The notes: a model not told the origin generated them from the letters alone. A stretch of 42,824 nt of DNA from JAMWZF01 sp041628615 (GCA_041628615.1 JBFKOW010000007.1:1-42824), one strand, 5' to 3'. Counted from the stretch's first letter, positions 1 to 9,119 are shown. Made by a program: numbers and translations.

Positions 1-36
1 GACCACAGACCGGATCGAGAGAGCGCCGAGACCGCC

Positions 37-2247
37 ATGACCGCGAACCGAGGCAAGGGGCCGCCGCTGGTGGCGGAACGCCGCTACGCCCAGCCCGCCG
101 CCGGAGGTGGATCGGGCGGCGGGTCGGGCGGCCGCGGTGGCGGCGCCTCCGGAAAGGGTTCGGGCGGCGGCAAGCGCCGGCCCGCCGCCCGCCGCCGGCC
201 CGCCCGGCGCGGGGTGTTCGGCTGGCTCCTCTTCGTCCTGTTGTGGCCCGTCCGCGTGGTCTGGCGGATCACCTGGCGGCTCGGCCTCGTGGTCGGCCTG
301 ATCGTCGGTCTGGCGGTGCTCTACACCTCCAGCACCCTGCCGCCGATCGAGGAGCTGGTGGACGGCCGCACCCGCGGCTCGGTCACCCTGCTCGACCGCG
401 AGGGCGAGGTCTTTGCCTGGCGCGGCGACCAGTTCGGCGGCATGGTCACCGCCGACACGGTCAGCCGCCACCTGCGCAACGCGGTGATCGCCACCGAGGA
501 CCGGCGCTACCGGCTGCATCCCGGGATCGATCCGATCGGCATCGCCAGCGCCATCCGCATCAACCTGAGCGAGGGCCGCGGCCCGCTCGACGGCCACGGC
601 GGGTCGACCATCACTCAGCAGACCGCGAAGCTGCTCTGCCTCGGCGTCCCCTACGATGACAGCCAGTGGGAAAGCGAGAGCGCCTACGAGGCAGACTGCC
701 GCCGCACCACCCTGTGGCGGAAGGTCAAGGAGGCGGTCTACGCGCTGGCGATGGAAGCCAGCTACTCCAAGGACGAGATCCTCACGATCTACCTGAACCG
801 GGCCTATCTCGGAGCCGGTGCCCGCGGCTTCGAGGCCGCCGCCCAGCGCTACTTCGGCAAGTCCGCGGCCGAGGTGACCCCGGCGGAGGCGGCGATGCTG
901 GCCGGCCTGCTCAAGGCCCCCTCGGCCTTCGACCCGACCAGCAACCTGTCGCGGGCGCAGGGCCGCGCCAACCTGGTGATCGGGCTGATGGAGGAACAGG
1001 GCTACCTATCGACCGCAGCCGCCGCCGAGGCCCGCGCCAAACCCGCCCGCCTGTCCGCCGCCGCCGAGCGCCGGGCCGGCGGCTACTTCGCCGACTGGGT
1101 GATGGCGAGCGGCCCCGAGTTCTTCACCCGCGACACCACCGAGGACGTGATCATCCGCACCACCCTCGACCAGGACATCCAGGCCGCCGCCGAGGCGGCG
1201 CTGGCCCATGTGTTCGAGACCAAGGTCCGCGAGGGCTCCGAGGCGCAGGCCGCGATCGTGGTGATGAGCGCCGACGGCGCGGTCCGGGCGATGGTCGGCG
1301 GCCGCGCGACCCGGGTGTCCGGCGTGTTCAACCGCGCCACCCAGGCGCTGCGGCAGACCGGCTCGGCGTTCAAGCCCTTCGTCTATGCCACCGCGCTGGA
1401 GCTGGGGATGTCGCCGAACGACGTGCTGCTGGACGAACCGACCTGCTTCCCGGTCCGGGGCCAGCGCGACTACTGCCCCGAGAACTATACCCGCGAATAC
1501 CGCGGCCCGGTGACGATGACCGACGCGCTGGCGCAGTCGCTGAACATCCCGGCGGTGCAGCTGAGCGAACGGGTCGGCCGCGACAACGTCCGCACCGTCG
1601 CCACCCAGTTCGGCATCGAGAGCGACCTCGCGCCCGGCCCGGCGATCGCGCTGGGCACCTCCGAATCGACCCTTCTGGAAATGACCGGAGCCTATGCCGG
1701 GATCCTGAACGGCGGCTCAGCGGTGCTGCCCTACGGGCTCGTCGAGCTGCGGCTGCAGGGCGACGACGCGCCGCTGATGGGCACCGGCGGCGGCATCCGC
1801 GAACGGGTGATCCGGCAGGAGGCGGCGCAGCAGCTGGTCTGGATGCTGCACCAGGTGGTGGAGCGCGGCACCGGCACCCGGGCCCGGATCGACGGCTGGC
1901 AGATCGCCGGCAAGACCGGCACCACCCAGGCCGCCCGCGACGCTTGGTTCATCGGCTTTTCCGCCGATTACGTGACCGGGGTCTGGATGGGCTACGACGA
2001 CAACACGCCGCTGACCGGGGTCACCGGGTCGGGACTGCCGGCCGAGATCTGGCACGAGACGATGATCCGGGTGCTGTCCGGCCGGGCCCCGGCGCCGCTG
2101 TCGATGCTGGCGCCGGCGGCGCCCGTCCGGGGGCCCGCACCGCCGGGCCCGCAGGCGCCGGGCCGGCCGGACCCCGCCGCCGACAACATCGCCGAGCAGG
2201 TGCTGATCGACATCCTGACCGACATCCTGCGCCAGACCGGCAACTGA
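37..2247 (+). CDS. Class A penicillin-binding protein (GT51 glycosyltransferase + transpeptidase), PBP1A/1C-like
   Basis: This 736-residue bifunctional enzyme polymerises lipid II glycan strands and cross-links the peptides on the periplasmic face of the inner membrane. A Gly- and Arg-rich cytoplasmic tail is followed by a membrane segment at about residues 60-98. The GT51 domain shows the IATEDRRY motif (Glu154, the likely catalytic residue) and GGSTITQQTAK. The transpeptidase domain has all three active-site motifs: Ser443-x-x-Lys446 in TGSAFKPF, Ser501-Leu-Asn in AQSLNIPA, and Lys626-Thr-Gly in AGKTGTT. A Pro/Ala-rich tail precedes the C terminus. The length is normal for the family. The start fits the basic leader, but no strong ribosome-binding site precedes it. 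The gene is followed by an intergenic repeat element with hairpins that probably ends the transcript. All catalytic motifs are intact; only the PBP subclass is uncertain. Confidence 0.93.
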   Translation: MTANRGKGPPLVAERRYAQPAAGGGSGGGSGGRGGGASGKGSGGGKRRPAARRRPARRGVFGWLLFVLLWPVRVVWRITWRLGLVVGLIVGLAVLYTSSTLPPIEELVDGRTRGSVTLLDREGEVFAWRGDQFGGMVTADTVSRHLRNAVIATEDRRYRLHPGIDPIGIASAIRINLSEGRGPLDGHGGSTITQQTAKLLCLGVPYDDSQWESESAYEADCRRTTLWRKVKEAVYALAMEASYSKDEILTIYLNRAYLGAGARGFEAAAQRYFGKSAAEVTPAEAAMLAGLLKAPSAFDPTSNLSRAQGRANLVIGLMEEQGYLSTAAAAEARAKPARLSAAAERRAGGYFADWVMASGPEFFTRDTTEDVIIRTTLDQDIQAAAEAALAHVFETKVREGSEAQAAIVVMSADGAVRAMVGGRATRVSGVFNRATQALRQTGSAFKPFVYATALELGMSPNDVLLDEPTCFPVRGQRDYCPENYTREYRGPVTMTDALAQSLNIPAVQLSERVGRDNVRTVATQFGIESDLAPGPAIALGTSESTLLEMTGAYAGILNGGSAVLPYGLVELRLQGDDAPLMGTGGGIRERVIRQEAAQQLVWMLHQVVERGTGTRARIDGWQIAGKTGTTQAARDAWFIGFSADYVTGVWMGYDDNTPLTGVTGSGLPAEIWHETMIRVLSGRAPAPLSMLAPAAPVRGPAPPGPQAPGRPDPAADNIAEQVLIDILTDILRQTGN

Positions 2248-2265
2248 AAGGGTGTGTCCCGCGCG

Positions 2266-2330
2266 GGGGAGGGGGCGCCGCCCCCGCCGCCTTCGGCGGC
2301 CCCCCGGGATATTTGCGGTCCGAAGAAGGC
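2266..2330 (+). repeat. Intergenic hairpin repeat element, copy A
   Basis: This copy has a G-run/C-run hairpin (2266-2285), a second hairpin with a cTTCGg-type loop (2286-2300), and a 28-nt core (2303-2330) that begins CCCGGGATATTT and ends GGTCCGAAGAAGGC. The core is nearly identical to copies at 2460-2487 (inverted) and 10931-10958. Lying just after the stop of the PBP gene, it probably acts as a terminator or mRNA 3' stabiliser. Such elements are common in Rhodobacteraceae genomes, which I state from general knowledge. Confidence 0.75.
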
Positions 2331-2458
2331 GGAAAGTCCCCGGCAGAGGGTCGCCAGGCGCCATGCCGGGGCGGAGCTTTCTCCGGACACGGCCATCGGC
2401 GTCCCCGCCTGTGCCGCGCCCCGAGAGTGGCGGCGCATGGTTAATGTCCCGTTACCGG

Positions 2459-2530
2459 CGCCTTCTTCGGACCGGAAATATCCCGGGGTGAATTGGCCGT
2501 CAGGCCAAGAGGGGCAGCGCCCCTCCAGCC
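2459..2530 (-). repeat. Intergenic hairpin repeat element, copy B (inverted)
   Basis: Read on the minus strand, this has the same 28-nt core (2460-2487, one base different from copy A) preceded by a GGGGCGCTGCCCC hairpin and a GGCCTGACGGCC hairpin. It lies just beyond the stop of the minus-strand mlaA gene. Each of the two convergent genes therefore has its own correctly oriented copy. The 128 bases between copies A and B show no gene. Confidence 0.75.
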
Positions 2531-2544
2531 TTGCCGGCCGGGGA

Positions 2545-3294
2545 TCAGCGTGTCGGGACCGCCGTCGCCGCCGCGACACCGAGGTCCTGCCGCCGGGTCT
2601 CCAGGTAGATCCGCCGGGCCTCGGAATAGCTGTCGGCGCCGTTCGCGGGCGCCGCGCCCGCCATGCTGCCGGCGCGGCGGCTGTCGATCGCGCTGTCGGC
2701 CAGCCGCGCGGCCGTCGCGACCGCCGATGCCTCGGGTCCGGCGAGTCTGCCGAACGGGTCGATGATCGCGTCCACCACCCGGCCGGCCAGATCCCGCTCG
2801 GTGGTCGGCCCGAGGATCACGACCTCGAGATAGGCCCCCTCGGGCGCGCCCCAGACGTGCAGCGTCTCGCCGAAGTCGGTCTCGTCCTCGACCAGCCCGA
2901 TCGCCCCGGCAGGATCGAAGAGTCCGGCGATCCCGACCGTGGAGTTCACCAGGAACCGCGCCGTGTTGGTCACCGCGCCGCCCAGGTCGCCCTGCAGCAG
3001 GTTGTTCAGCGCCGCCGCCGGCAGCCCGGTATTGGCCGCGAAGTTGGACACCGGCCGGGCCAGTGGCTCGGGCACCGGCCGCCGCTCGGCGTCCGGACCG
3101 CCGCCCAGCGCGCCGTCGATCCGCCTGTTGAGGTCGTGGACCTCGCGGTTCTTCGCCTCGAAGGGGTCGTTGATGCCGGCCGCCGGCGGCGCCGCCGCGC
3201 AGCCCGCAGCAAGCGCGAGGGCAGCCAGTAGCCCGCAGAGACGGGCGCGGACGGGGGCACCGGCATGCGGCAGGGCAGGGGCGGTTCGAGGCAC
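2545..3294 (-). CDS. mlaA: MlaA/VacJ family outer-membrane lipoprotein
   Basis: MlaA is the outer-membrane component of the Mla pathway, which removes misplaced phospholipids from the outer leaflet. From the GTG at 3294 the product is 249 residues: a short basic leader, a hydrophobic stretch, and a lipobox ending LALAAGC with the lipidated Cys at residue 32. The family motifs are clear: NDPFEAKNREVHDLNRRID near the mature N terminus, and FGETLHVWGAPEGAYLEVVILG later. The frame stays open upstream to 3576, but those residues do not look like a signal peptide and would overlap the divergent transporter gene, so the GTG start is preferred; its ribosome-binding site is weak. The other mla genes are absent from the window, so the gene stands alone here. 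Confidence 0.88.
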   Translation of the reverse strand: MPRTAPALPHAGAPVRARLCGLLAALALAAGCAAAPPAAGINDPFEAKNREVHDLNRRIDGALGGGPDAERRPVPEPLARPVSNFAANTGLPAAALNNLLQGDLGGAVTNTARFLVNSTVGIAGLFDPAGAIGLVEDETDFGETLHVWGAPEGAYLEVVILGPTTERDLAGRVVDAIIDPFGRLAGPEASAVATAARLADSAIDSRRAGSMAGAAPANGADSYSEARRIYLETRRQDLGVAAATAVPTR

Positions 3295-3460
3295 GGGCAG
3301 CGATCCCACGGGTGGCGTCCGGACTCCGGACCGGAGCCCGCTGGATATGGCTTTTCGAACCGCTTTGAAACCCTCCTTCGCCCGCCGGGCAACATTCCCT
3401 TTACCTGCGCCATGCCAGAAGGCATGACAGGTCGAAAGACGAGCGAACGGATCGGGGCGC
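3295..3460. promoter_or_regulatory. Divergent intergenic region between mlaA and the type I secretion operon
   Basis: These 166 bases must hold promoters in both directions. A perfect inverted repeat CATGCC-agaa-GGCATG lies at 3411-3426, about 35 bases before the transporter start, and could be an operator or a leader hairpin. No convincing -35/-10 pair was found. Confidence 0.35.
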
Positions 3461-5206
3461 ATGGCACCGAGAGGGGCAGTGGATATCCGGCAGGGCCGGG
3501 CGGAACTCCGGCAGGCACGGTCCGAGAGCCGGGGCGCATTCTGGGCGGTGGGCGTGTTCTCGGCGGTGGTCAACATCCTGATGCTGACCGGCCCGCTCTA
3601 CATGCTCAACGTCTATGACCGGGTGCTGGGCTCCCGGTCGGTGGAGACGCTGCTCGCCCTCACCTTCCTCGTCGGCTTCCTCTACGGGATGATGGGCATC
3701 CTCGACTACGTCCGCGGCCGGGTGATGGCCCGGGTCGGCGCCCGGTTCCAGGCCCGGCTGGACCGGCGGGTGTTCTCCGCCGTGCTCCGCGCCACCACGA
3801 TGAACCGCGCGCCGGAAGCGGCCAAGACCGGCCTGCGCGATCTCGAGGCGGTGCAGCGGATGATGATCTCGCCGGTCTTCCTCGCGCTCTACGACGTGCC
3901 TTTCGTGCCGATCTTCATCCTCGGCATCTTCATCTTCCACCCGCTGCTGGGCTGGCTCGCGGTCACCGGCGGCGCGATCCTCGTGATCGTCGCGCTGGTC
4001 AACCAGTTCACCAGCCGGCCGGCGCTGGAGCGCAGCAACGCCGCCACCTACCGCTCGGAACTGCTGGGCAACCAGATCCGCGGCGAGAGCGAGATGGTGC
4101 AGTCCCTCGGGATGCGCGGGGCCGCCTTCGCGCGCTGGCAGGCGTCGCGCGGCGAGGCGCTGGCCTCGGGCATCGGCGCCTCCGACCTCGGCGGCGTCTG
4201 GGGCGCGCTGACCAAGTCGATGCGGCTGTTCCTGCAATCCGCGATGCTGGGCCTCGGCGCCTGGCTCGTGCTGCAGAACCAGCTGTCGCCCGGCGCGATG
4301 ATCGCGGGGTCGATCCTGCTCGGCCGGGCGCTGGCCCCGGTCGAGATGCTGATCAACCAGTGGGCGGTGATCCAGCGCGGCCGCGAGGGCTGGGGCCGGC
4401 TGGCCGAGCTGCTGTCCGAGATGCCCGAGGAGGCCGAGCGCACCCCGCTGCCCAAGCCCCGCGCGATCCTCGAGGCGGTGCAGGTCACCGTCCTGCCCCC
4501 GGGCGAGGCCCAGGCCACCCTGCGCAGCCTCAGCTTCCGCATCGAGCCGGGCCAGGCCGTGGGCGTGATCGGCCCCTCGGGGTCGGGCAAGTCCACCCTC
4601 GCCCGGGCGATCACCGGGGTCTGGCGCACCGCTGGCGGCAAGATCCGCCTCGATGGCGCCGCGCTCGACCAGTACGACCCGGACGTGCTGGGCGCCCATG
4701 TCGGCTACCTGCCGCAGCGAGTCCAGCTGTTCGAGGGCACCATCGGCGAGAACATCGCCCGGATGGCGACCCGTCCCGACGCCGCCGAGATCGTCCAGGC
4801 GGCGAAGCGCGCCGCCGCCCACGAGATGATCCTCAAGCTGCCGGACGGCTATGACACCCAGGTCGGATCGGTCGACGGCCGCCTGTCGGGCGGCCAGATC
4901 CAGCGCATCGGCCTGGCCCGCGCGATGTACGGCGACCCGGTGGTGCTCGTCCTCGACGAACCCAACTCGAACCTCGACAACGAGGGGAGCCAGGCCCTCA
5001 ACGCCGCGATCAAGGCGTTCAAGGCCGAGGGCAAGTGCATCCTGATCATGGCGCACCGCCCGGCGGCGATCCAGCAATGCGACCTGCTGCTGGTGCTCGA
5101 CAACGGCGCGCGCCGGGCCTTCGGCCCGAAGGACGAGGTGCTCAAGGAGATGGTCCAGAACCACCAGCAGATCCGCGCCAGCACCGGCACCGGGGGGGTG
5201 TCGTGA
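3461..5206 (+). CDS. Type I secretion system permease/ATPase (PrtD/HlyB-type ABC transporter)
   Basis: This inner-membrane ABC exporter would drive one-step secretion of a substrate through a type I channel. The 581-residue product has an N-terminal transmembrane domain, starting with the hydrophobic stretch around residues 28-50, and no C39 peptidase domain, as in the PrtD group. The nucleotide-binding domain has Walker A GPSGSGKST (371-379), signature LSGGQ (475-479) and Walker B VVLVLDE with Asp499/Glu500. The stop overlaps the start of the adaptor gene by four bases (GTGA), which implies translational coupling. Neither an RTX-type substrate gene nor a TolC gene is visible nearby, so the cargo is unknown. 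The family call is firm; the choice of start is moderately certain. Confidence 0.92.
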   Translation: MAPRGAVDIRQGRAELRQARSESRGAFWAVGVFSAVVNILMLTGPLYMLNVYDRVLGSRSVETLLALTFLVGFLYGMMGILDYVRGRVMARVGARFQARLDRRVFSAVLRATTMNRAPEAAKTGLRDLEAVQRMMISPVFLALYDVPFVPIFILGIFIFHPLLGWLAVTGGAILVIVALVNQFTSRPALERSNAATYRSELLGNQIRGESEMVQSLGMRGAAFARWQASRGEALASGIGASDLGGVWGALTKSMRLFLQSAMLGLGAWLVLQNQLSPGAMIAGSILLGRALAPVEMLINQWAVIQRGREGWGRLAELLSEMPEEAERTPLPKPRAILEAVQVTVLPPGEAQATLRSLSFRIEPGQAVGVIGPSGSGKSTLARAITGVWRTAGGKIRLDGAALDQYDPDVLGAHVGYLPQRVQLFEGTIGENIARMATRPDAAEIVQAAKRAAAHEMILKLPDGYDTQVGSVDGRLSGGQIQRIGLARAMYGDPVVLVLDEPNSNLDNEGSQALNAAIKAFKAEGKCILIMAHRPAAIQQCDLLLVLDNGARRAFGPKDEVLKEMVQNHQQIRASTGTGGVS

Positions 5207-6582
5207 GCGACGTGCGCAAGCTCCCCACGGCCGCCGCCGCCGCCGCCCGGCCCGAAGAGCCCGGTCGCCGGCCCGAGGCCGATCCGTCCGACCCGGCCCG
5301 CTGGTCCGCCCGCCGGTTCTTCGCGATCGGCTTCGCGGCGCTGCTGGTGCTTGTCGGCGGCTTCGGGACCTGGGCGGTGAATGCCCGGATCACCGGCGCG
5401 GTCATCGCCTCGGGGCGGGTCGAGGTGGAGCAGAACCGCCAGGTGATCCAGCATCCCGACGGCGGCGTCGTGGAGGAGATCGCGGTCGACGAAGGCGCCC
5501 TTGTCGCCGCCGGCGACCTGCTGATCCGGCTCGATGCCGCCGAGTTGCGGTCCGAACTCGCCGTGGTCGAGGGCCAGCTGTTCGAGATCCTCGCGCGCGC
5601 CGCCCGGTTCGAGGCCGAGCGGGACGAATCGGCGCAGATCGTCTTCGACGCGCTGCTGACCGAAACCGCCGATCCCCGAGCCGCGGAACTGATGGAGGGC
5701 CAGCGCCGGCTCTTCGTCACCCGCCGCGACAGCGCCGCGAGCCAGAAGGAGCAGTTGCAGAAGCGCCGCGACCAGACGCTGAGCCAGATCGCCGGGATCG
5801 AGGCGCAGCAGGAAGCGCTGGCGATCCAGCTCGACCTGATCGAATCGGAACTGGTCGACCAGCAGGGCCTGCTGGACCGCGGGCTGGCGCAGGCCAGCCG
5901 AGTGCTGGCGCTGCGCCGCGAACAGGCGAGCCTCGCCGGCCGGGCCGGGGAACTGACCGCCGCGGTGGCGCAGGCCGAGGGCCGGATCACCGAGATCGAG
6001 CTGCAGCGGCTGCAGATCGACATCGACCGCCGCGAGGACGCGATCACCCGGCTGCGCGACCTGCAGTACAACCGTCTCGAACTGGAGGAACGGCGCCGCG
6101 CCCTGCTGCGCCGGCTCGACCGGCTCGACATCCGGGCGCCGGTGTCCGGCGTGGTCTACGGGCTGCAGGTCTTCGCCCCCCGCTCGGTGATCCGCGCCGC
6201 CGAGCCGGTGATGTTCCTGGTGCCGCAGGACCGCCCGCTGGTCATCACCGCCGAGGTGCTGCCCACCGACATCGACCTGATCGGCCTGTCGCAGGAGGTC
6301 GCGCTGCGCTTCACCGCGCTGGACCAGCGGCAGACCCCCGAGATTTTCGGCAAGGTGGTCACCGTCTCGGCCGACGCCTTCACCGACGAGGCCAGCGGGA
6401 TCAGCTACTACCGGGCCGAGATCCGGCTCAACGAGGGCGAGATCCAGCGCCTGCCCGAGGGCACCGTGATCGTGCCGGGGATGCCGGTGGAGGCCTTCAT
6501 CCGCACCGGCGAGCGGACTCCGCTGGCCTATCTCGTGAAGCCCCTGAGCGACTATTTCGCCCGCGCTTTCCGCGAAAGCTGA
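5203..6582 (+). CDS. HlyD-family periplasmic adaptor subunit of type I secretion system
   Basis: This membrane-fusion protein should link the preceding ABC transporter to an outer-membrane TolC-like channel. From the GTG at 5203 it has 459 residues: a Pro/Ala-rich cytoplasmic tail, one membrane helix at about residues 38-60, a lipoyl-like half motif (HPDGGVVEEIAVDEGALV), long Gln/Glu/Arg-rich coiled-coil helices at about 105-300, the second lipoyl half (IRAPVSGVVYGLQVF), and a beta-barrel domain. The frame is open upstream inside the transporter gene. The GTG that overlaps the transporter stop is chosen because it gives a standard adaptor N terminus and follows a G-rich Shine-Dalgarno stretch. 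Confidence 0.92.
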   Translation: MSDVRKLPTAAAAAARPEEPGRRPEADPSDPARWSARRFFAIGFAALLVLVGGFGTWAVNARITGAVIASGRVEVEQNRQVIQHPDGGVVEEIAVDEGALVAAGDLLIRLDAAELRSELAVVEGQLFEILARAARFEAERDESAQIVFDALLTETADPRAAELMEGQRRLFVTRRDSAASQKEQLQKRRDQTLSQIAGIEAQQEALAIQLDLIESELVDQQGLLDRGLAQASRVLALRREQASLAGRAGELTAAVAQAEGRITEIELQRLQIDIDRREDAITRLRDLQYNRLELEERRRALLRRLDRLDIRAPVSGVVYGLQVFAPRSVIRAAEPVMFLVPQDRPLVITAEVLPTDIDLIGLSQEVALRFTALDQRQTPEIFGKVVTVSADAFTDEASGISYYRAEIRLNEGEIQRLPEGTVIVPGMPVEAFIRTGERTPLAYLVKPLSDYFARAFRES

Positions 6583-6647
6583 CGATTGCCTCCGGGCGGG
6601 GCCGCTTGTAGCGTCCGCCCCGAACGCGACAGCAGAAGGACCGCCCG

Positions 6648-7115
6648 ATGAGCGCCGCAGATCTCGAAGCCCGTCTCGCCGAGGTGGGCCTGTCCCTGCC
6701 CGAGGCCGCCGCCCCCGCGGCCAATTACGTCCCCTGGGTCCGCTCGGGGAACACGCTCTACGTCTCGGGGCAGATCTCGATGTGGGACGGCGAGATGATC
6801 CGCGGCAAGCTGGGCCAGGGGATGAGCGCCGAGGAAGGCGCCGCCGCCGCGCAGTCCTGCGCCCTGCTCCTGCTGGCGCAGGTCAAGGCGGCGCTGAAGG
6901 GCGACATGAGCCGGCTGAAGCGGGTGGTGAAGCTGACCGGCTTCGTCAACTCGACCCACGATTTCCTCGACCAGCCGAAGGTCATCAACGGCGCCTCGGA
7001 CCTGATGGTGGCGCTCTTGGGCGACGCCGGCAAGCACGCCCGGTCGGCGGTCAGCGCCGCGTCGCTGCCGTTCGGCGTCGCGGTCGAGATCGAGGGGATC
7101 TTCGAAGTCGAATGA
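6648..7115 (+). CDS. RidA family protein (YjgF/YER057c/UK114)
   Basis: RidA-like proteins hydrolyse reactive enamine/imine intermediates, or have diverged from that role. The product has 155 residues, belonging to the longer RidA-like group typical of proteobacteria, with the YVPWVRSGNTLYVSGQI strand near the N terminus and a VEIEGIFEVE C terminus. The AGAAGGA ribosome-binding site sits just before the ATG. The stop overlaps the next gene by four bases (ATGA), so the two are co-transcribed. The canonical RidA active-site Arg is not obvious, so the exact reaction is uncertain. Confidence 0.88.
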   Translation: MSAADLEARLAEVGLSLPEAAAPAANYVPWVRSGNTLYVSGQISMWDGEMIRGKLGQGMSAEEGAAAAQSCALLLLAQVKAALKGDMSRLKRVVKLTGFVNSTHDFLDQPKVINGASDLMVALLGDAGKHARSAVSAASLPFGVAVEIEGIFEVE

Positions 7116-7867
7116 CTCCGCTTCCGACCGGCTTCCTCGACCGGCCCTTCACCCACCGCGCCCTGCACGGGCCCGGCCGGCCCGAGAACTCGCGCGCCGC
7201 GGTGCGCGCCGCGGTGGCCGCGGGCTACGGCATCGAGATCGACGTGCAGCTGTCGGCCGACGGCGCGGCGATGGTGTTCCACGACTACGCCCTCGACCGG
7301 CTGACCGGCGACCGCGGCCCGGTCCGGCAGCGCAGCGCCGCCGAACTCGCCGCGATCCGGCTGACCGGCGGGGACGAGGGCGTGCCGACCCTGCCCGAGG
7401 TGCTGGCCGAGGTGGCCGGCCGGGTGCCGCTGGTGATCGAGATCAAGGACCAGGACGGCGCGATGGGGCCGAATGTCGGGCCGCTGGAGGCGGCGGTGGC
7501 GGCGGCGCTGCGCGACTATGCCGGGCCGGTCGCCACGATGTCCTTCAACCCCCACGCGGTCGCCGAGATGGCCCGGCTCCTGCCGGACCGGCCGCGGGGC
7601 CTGACCACCAGCCACTTCCCGCCCGCCGACTGGCCCACCGTGCCCGAGGCCCGGCGCGCCGAACTGCGCGGGATGCCCGACCTCGACCGGGTGGGGGCGA
7701 GCTTCATCAGCCACGAGGCGAAGGACCTCGCCTCGCCGGTCGTGGCCGCCGCGCGGGCCTCGGGGCGGGCGGTGCTGTGCTGGACGATCCGCAGCCCGGC
7801 GGCCGAGGCGGAGGCGCGCCGGTTCGCCGATTCGGTGACCTTCGAAGGCTACCTCGCCCCGCTGTGA
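7112..7867 (+). CDS. Glycerophosphodiester phosphodiesterase (GDPD/UgpQ-like)
   Basis: This enzyme would hydrolyse glycerophosphodiesters released from phospholipids to glycerol-3-phosphate and an alcohol. The product of 251 residues has no signal peptide, so it is probably cytoplasmic like UgpQ. The catalytic pattern is present: His15-Arg16 in THRALH, metal ligands Glu42 and Asp44 in IEIDVQL, His57-Asp58 in MVFHD, and a later VIEIKDQ strand. The motif reads HRA where many relatives have HRG. The ATG overlaps the stop of the RidA-family gene (ATGA). A hairpin follows the stop. Confidence 0.9.
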   Translation: MTPLPTGFLDRPFTHRALHGPGRPENSRAAVRAAVAAGYGIEIDVQLSADGAAMVFHDYALDRLTGDRGPVRQRSAAELAAIRLTGGDEGVPTLPEVLAEVAGRVPLVIEIKDQDGAMGPNVGPLEAAVAAALRDYAGPVATMSFNPHAVAEMARLLPDRPRGLTTSHFPPADWPTVPEARRAELRGMPDLDRVGASFISHEAKDLASPVVAAARASGRAVLCWTIRSPAAEAEARRFADSVTFEGYLAPL

Positions 7868-7899
7868 CCGCGGCCGGAGACCGGCGCCCGGCCCCGTGA

Positions 7900-7917
7900 G
7901 GTGGGTCTCGACCCACC
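7900..7917. terminator. Stem-loop between convergent GDPD and zapE genes
   Basis: The sequence GGTGGGT-ctcg-ACCCACC is a perfect 7-bp stem with a 4-base loop in the 88-base gap between two convergent stops. There is no T run on either side, so it is a plausible but unproven bidirectional terminator. Confidence 0.5.
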
Positions 7918-7955
7918 GCCCCGCCCCGATCCGCCCCGACCCCGGGCCGAGCAAC

Positions 7956-9023
7956 TCACCCGGCGTGCCGGCCCCAGCCTTCGGCCTGCATCTCGCGCAG
8001 GCGGCTCGCGGTGCGCTCGAACTCGAACGAGCCTTCGCCCTCGACATAGAGCATCTCGGGTTCGGCGGCGGCGGTGCAGATCAGCCGCACCTTCGCCTCG
8101 TAGAGCGCGTCCACCAGGGTCACGAAGCGGCGCGCCTCGTTGAAGTTCGACCGGCTCAGCCGGGGGATGTCCTCGAGGAACAGCACCCGCGCCGCCTCGG
8201 CCAGCGCGAGGTAGTCCGCGGCCCCCAGCGGCCGGCCGCAGAGGTCGTAGAACCGGGCCCGGGCGATGCCGTTGTGAAACCGCGGGATCTCCACGTCGCG
8301 GCCCTTCACCCGCAGGATCAGCGGGTCCCCCGGAACCCCCACCAGCCGGTCCCAGACCGCCTGCAACGCCGCCCGCGTGGCGGCGGTGTCGGGGGTGAAA
8401 TAGGTCTGCCGCCCGGCCAGCCGGCCCTGCCGGTGATCGGTCTCCGAGGCCAGTTCGACCACCTCCATCCGCTCCGCCAGCAGGTCGATGAAGGGCAGGA
8501 ACAGCTGCCGGTTCAGCCCGTCCTTGTAGAGATCGCCGGGCGGCCGGTTCGAGGTCGTGACCACCGTCACCCCGGCGTCGAACAGCTGCTGGAACAGCCG
8601 GCCGACGATCATCGCGTCGGTGATGTCGGTGATCTGCATCTCGTCGAAGGCGAGGAACCGGATCCGGTCGGCGATCTCCTTCGCCACCGGCCTGATCGCG
8701 TCGTCCACCCCGCGCGCCCGGGCTTCGGTCATCCCGGCGTGGACCGACTGCATGAAGGCGTGGAAGTGCCGCCGCTCCTTCGGCACCGTCACGAGGTCGC
8801 AGAGCAGGTCCATCAGCATCGACTTGCCGCGCCCGACCCCGCCCCAGAGATAGAGCCCGCGCACCGGCTCGGGCCGGGCCCTGCGGAACAGCCCCGGCTT
8901 CGGCGCCGGCGCGGCTAGTTCGGCCCGCACCCGCTCGAGCCGCGGCAGCACGGCCTGCTGCACCGGGTCCGCGGTCAGCGTCCCGGCCTCGACCAGCTTG
9001 CGATAGGCGGTTTCGACATCCAT
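7956..9023 (-). CDS. zapE: Cell division protein ZapE (AFG1-like ATPase)
   Basis: ZapE is an AAA-type P-loop ATPase related to yeast AFG1 that affects Z-ring stability and envelope stress. From the ATG at 9023 it has 355 residues, the usual length. It shows Walker A GGVGRGKSM (61-69), Walker B FLAFDEMQITD, sensor-like VVTTSNRPPGDLYKDGLNR, and the conserved SRSNFNEARRFVTLVDALY segment near the C terminus. The reading frame continues far upstream through neighbouring genes only because of GC bias. MDVETAYRKL is the natural family start. Confidence 0.92.
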   Translation of the reverse strand: MDVETAYRKLVEAGTLTADPVQQAVLPRLERVRAELAAPAPKPGLFRRARPEPVRGLYLWGGVGRGKSMLMDLLCDLVTVPKERRHFHAFMQSVHAGMTEARARGVDDAIRPVAKEIADRIRFLAFDEMQITDITDAMIVGRLFQQLFDAGVTVVTTSNRPPGDLYKDGLNRQLFLPFIDLLAERMEVVELASETDHRQGRLAGRQTYFTPDTAATRAALQAVWDRLVGVPGDPLILRVKGRDVEIPRFHNGIARARFYDLCGRPLGAADYLALAEAARVLFLEDIPRLSRSNFNEARRFVTLVDALYEAKVRLICTAAAEPEMLYVEGEGSFEFERTASRLREMQAEGWGRHAG

Positions 9024-9119
9024 CCGCGCCTGATAGCCCGCCCGTAGCGGCGGGAAAAGCGGGCTTGCCGCGCCGCCGTGCCCGTGCTGCGCTGGACCCC
9101 GCCCGAAAGGAGACGCCCG

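Noticed and set aside
2331..2458. Possible mobile element bounded by inverted repeat copies A and B
   Set aside because: The 128 bases contain no ORF of note and no target duplication; each copy is placed as the 3'-end element of its own convergent gene.
3295..3576. Longer mlaA start
   Set aside because: The extra residues would place the lipobox about 125 residues in and overlap the divergent transporter gene; lipoprotein signals are N-terminal.
3401..5164. A 587-codon minus-strand frame opposite the ABC transporter
   Set aside because: The translation is His/Arg/Asp-rich without motifs; the plus strand has complete Walker A, signature and Walker B motifs.
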